Of a stretch of 64,000 nt of DNA, positions 62,839 to 64,000 are shown piece by piece. Below the pieces are notes generated by a model, which searched no databases, had not been told where the DNA came from, and saw nothing but the letters and a program-made list of their open reading frames with translations. This DNA is from Candidatus Poribacteria bacterium (lineage in GTDB: Bacteria > Poribacteria > WGA-4E > WGA-3G): the NCBI GenBank assembly GCA_028821605.1, contig JAPPFM010000050.1, positions 62,001 to 126,000 on the forward strand, read 5' to 3'. A program made the position numbers and the translations under genes. How positions within the stretch are numbered: position 1 is the first letter of the stretch; every line of letters starts with the position of its first letter.

Positions 62839-63807
62839 CTATTCTTTCTTTTTTAGAGTTCCCCATAGGGTTAACCACTTTTGTTTCGGAGAAATAGACA
62901 AGGGTTTTGGGGACCAAGCCGGTGTCAGAGCCAGTTGTAAGTCTTCAACAACAGGAACACCCCCATTACCATCGGCATTCATCACGTATATACCGTAAAG
63001 TTTCTGCCATTCTGATGAATAAGCAATCTGTGTGCCATCTGGCGACCACGTCGGATGTTGGTCACGGGATTTGCTATTCGTCAGATTCCTCTCATCTGTG
63101 CCATCTATATTTATGATATACACATCAAAGATTTTGTTGCGGTAAGACGCAAATGCAATCTGTGTGCCATCTGGCGACCACGCGGGTTGTGTGTCCCAAA
63201 ACAGCGAGTCAGTGACGCGTGTTACGTTGGTCCCATCAGTATTCATAATAAAGATGTCCGATCCAGAGATACGAGTGGATTCAAATGCAAATTGTTTCCC
63301 ACCTGGCGACCACGCGGGTTGGCTGTCTACACCTGGATGGTTGGTGATCCGTATTTGGTTCGTACCGTCGGTGTTCATCACATAAATTTCTACGTTCCCA
63401 TCCCGCTCTGATGTGAAGGCGATCTGTTTCCCATCTGGTGACCACGCGGGAACACCGTGATCAGCCGGATGTTGGGTTAGCTGAATCGGTTTTCCTCCGC
63501 CTACGGTCATTACATAGATTTGAAAGAAGAATCCCTCTCGTTCAGATACGAAAGCGACCTGTTTTCCATCCGGAGACCAAGTCGGTTCCGCGTCATACGA
63601 CTCGTGGTGGGTAAGCTGTTTAACATTTTTTCCATCAGGAGTCATCGCATAAATTTCTGGATTTTTAAGACTGCCAGACATAAAGACGATTTGAGCCTCA
63701 GCACACCGTGTTACACTTGCCAATACTAAGGCACTCAAAAATATAAAAACAATGAATCCTTTTTGCAGATTATTCCGTAAATTCAATAATCCCAATAGGA
63801 TTCTCAT
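62839..63807 (-). CDS. exported TolB-like WD40/PD40 beta-propeller protein
   Basis: A signal peptide (residues ~17-38, ending CAEAQ) precedes six blade repeats of ~42 residues with the PD40 signature: WSPDGKQVAFVSERE, WSPDGKQIAFTSERD, WSPGGKQFAFESTR, WSPDGTQIAFASYR, WSPDGTQIAYSSEW. Each is preceded by an IYVMNTDGTN-type strand. TolB proteins connect to Pal in the envelope, but no tol genes are nearby, so this is probably one of many propeller paralogues. ATG 63807 follows AAGGGGCGG; a longer frame to 63933 lacks a site. Confidence 0.85.
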   Translation of the reverse strand: MRILLGLLNLRNNLQKGFIVFIFLSALVLASVTRCAEAQIVFMSGSLKNPEIYAMTPDGKNVKQLTHHESYDAEPTWSPDGKQVAFVSEREGFFFQIYVMTVGGGKPIQLTQHPADHGVPAWSPDGKQIAFTSERDGNVEIYVMNTDGTNQIRITNHPGVDSQPAWSPGGKQFAFESTRISGSDIFIMNTDGTNVTRVTDSLFWDTQPAWSPDGTQIAFASYRNKIFDVYIINIDGTDERNLTNSKSRDQHPTWSPDGTQIAYSSEWQKLYGIYVMNADGNGGVPVVEDLQLALTPAWSPKPLSISPKQKWLTLWGTLKKKE

Positions 63808-63967
63808 TTTTCCGCCCCTTCGCAAAGCGCGGAAGCAACCCGTTTTAATAATTGAAATTTCATCGTGTCTCATTATATTTAATCGCGTCCAACAGCGCAT
63901 CTGTGTAAATTGGTTAAACAATGCCGATTGCATAATTCTACTCCTTTTCTGTTAACGTAGTGTTTAT

Positions 63968-64000
63968 CTATTCTTCTTCAAGCGAGATTTGAAAGAGCCC
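63968..64000 (-). CDS. possible C-terminal tail of a gene beyond the window
   Basis: The last 33 bases, read on the minus strand, encode GLFQISLEEE and then TAG at 63970-63968. This could be the end of an upstream minus-strand gene cotranscribed with the propeller protein. The evidence is only an open frame, so confidence is low. Confidence 0.25.
   Translation of the reverse strand, partial: GLFQISLEEE

Overview
The window looks like a chromosome segment of an uncultured Gram-negative (diderm) bacterium. Outer-membrane proteins (a BamA/TamA-family insertase, DUF481-type barrels), lipoproteins and many signal peptides support this. The gene mix (phytanoyl-CoA dioxygenases, a DUF4070-type radical SAM protein, Gfo/Idh/MocA oxidoreductase, Uma2, D-threonine-aldolase-like and amidohydrolase genes, many short intergenic repeats) resembles what is known of Candidatus Poribacteria. 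That assignment is an inference from gene content, not something I could test. No rRNA, tRNA or CRISPR array was recognised.

Layout. 1-6.5 kb: end of an exported protein, a 233-bp inverted-repeat element, a fused ECF-type ATPase, a B12-binding radical SAM protein and a three-POTRA outer-membrane insertase. 6.7-11.7 kb: GTP-dependent PEP carboxykinase, an antitoxin remnant, a fatty acid desaturase and a phytanoyl-CoA dioxygenase. 11.8-15 kb: a translationally coupled ABC exporter (permease, ATPase) plus an outer-membrane protein. 15-24 kb (minus strand): tandem TlpA-like proteins, one without its CxxC, a Rieske ferredoxin, a MalG-like permease with a roughly 300-residue insertion, a MoxR ATPase, Uma2, a MobA-like transferase, an exported acylphosphatase fusion and a DUF481 barrel. 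24-28.6 kb: nucleoside hydrolase, beta-helix protein, lipoprotein and M32 carboxypeptidase.

29.2-46.2 kb is an ion and phosphate region. It holds pstS, pstC and pstA (an IS-like remnant separates pstC from pstA), a voltage-gated K+ channel, three PstB-like ATPases, an extra PstA-like permease and phoU. On the opposite strand follow three MscS channels, an SLC12-like cotransporter and corA. The three PstB paralogues carry different, complementary losses of catalytic motifs: two lack the Q-loop Gln and H-loop His but keep an LSGGQ-type signature, and one keeps Q and H but lost the signature. The extra permease has lost the Gly-Glu-Thr motif kept by PstC and PstA. This reads as an asymmetric, perhaps regulatory, Pst-derived complex and is my best candidate for an undescribed system.

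49.9-59.0 kb is a probable defence island, all on the minus strand: TPR + FRG as two genes, a fused FRG-TPR gene broken by one in-frame TAA, a TIR protein, a double-TIR protein and a large type IIG-like restriction-modification protein. Four copies of a CGGAT-rich repeat sit at the borders between these modules. 59.2-62 kb holds a three-gene catabolic-looking operon (D-threonine-aldolase-like, PhyH, amidohydrolase) and an orphan HicB. The window ends with YraN, a TolB-like propeller protein and the last codons of another gene. Dispersed repeats recur throughout and in places provide start codons or contain stop codons.
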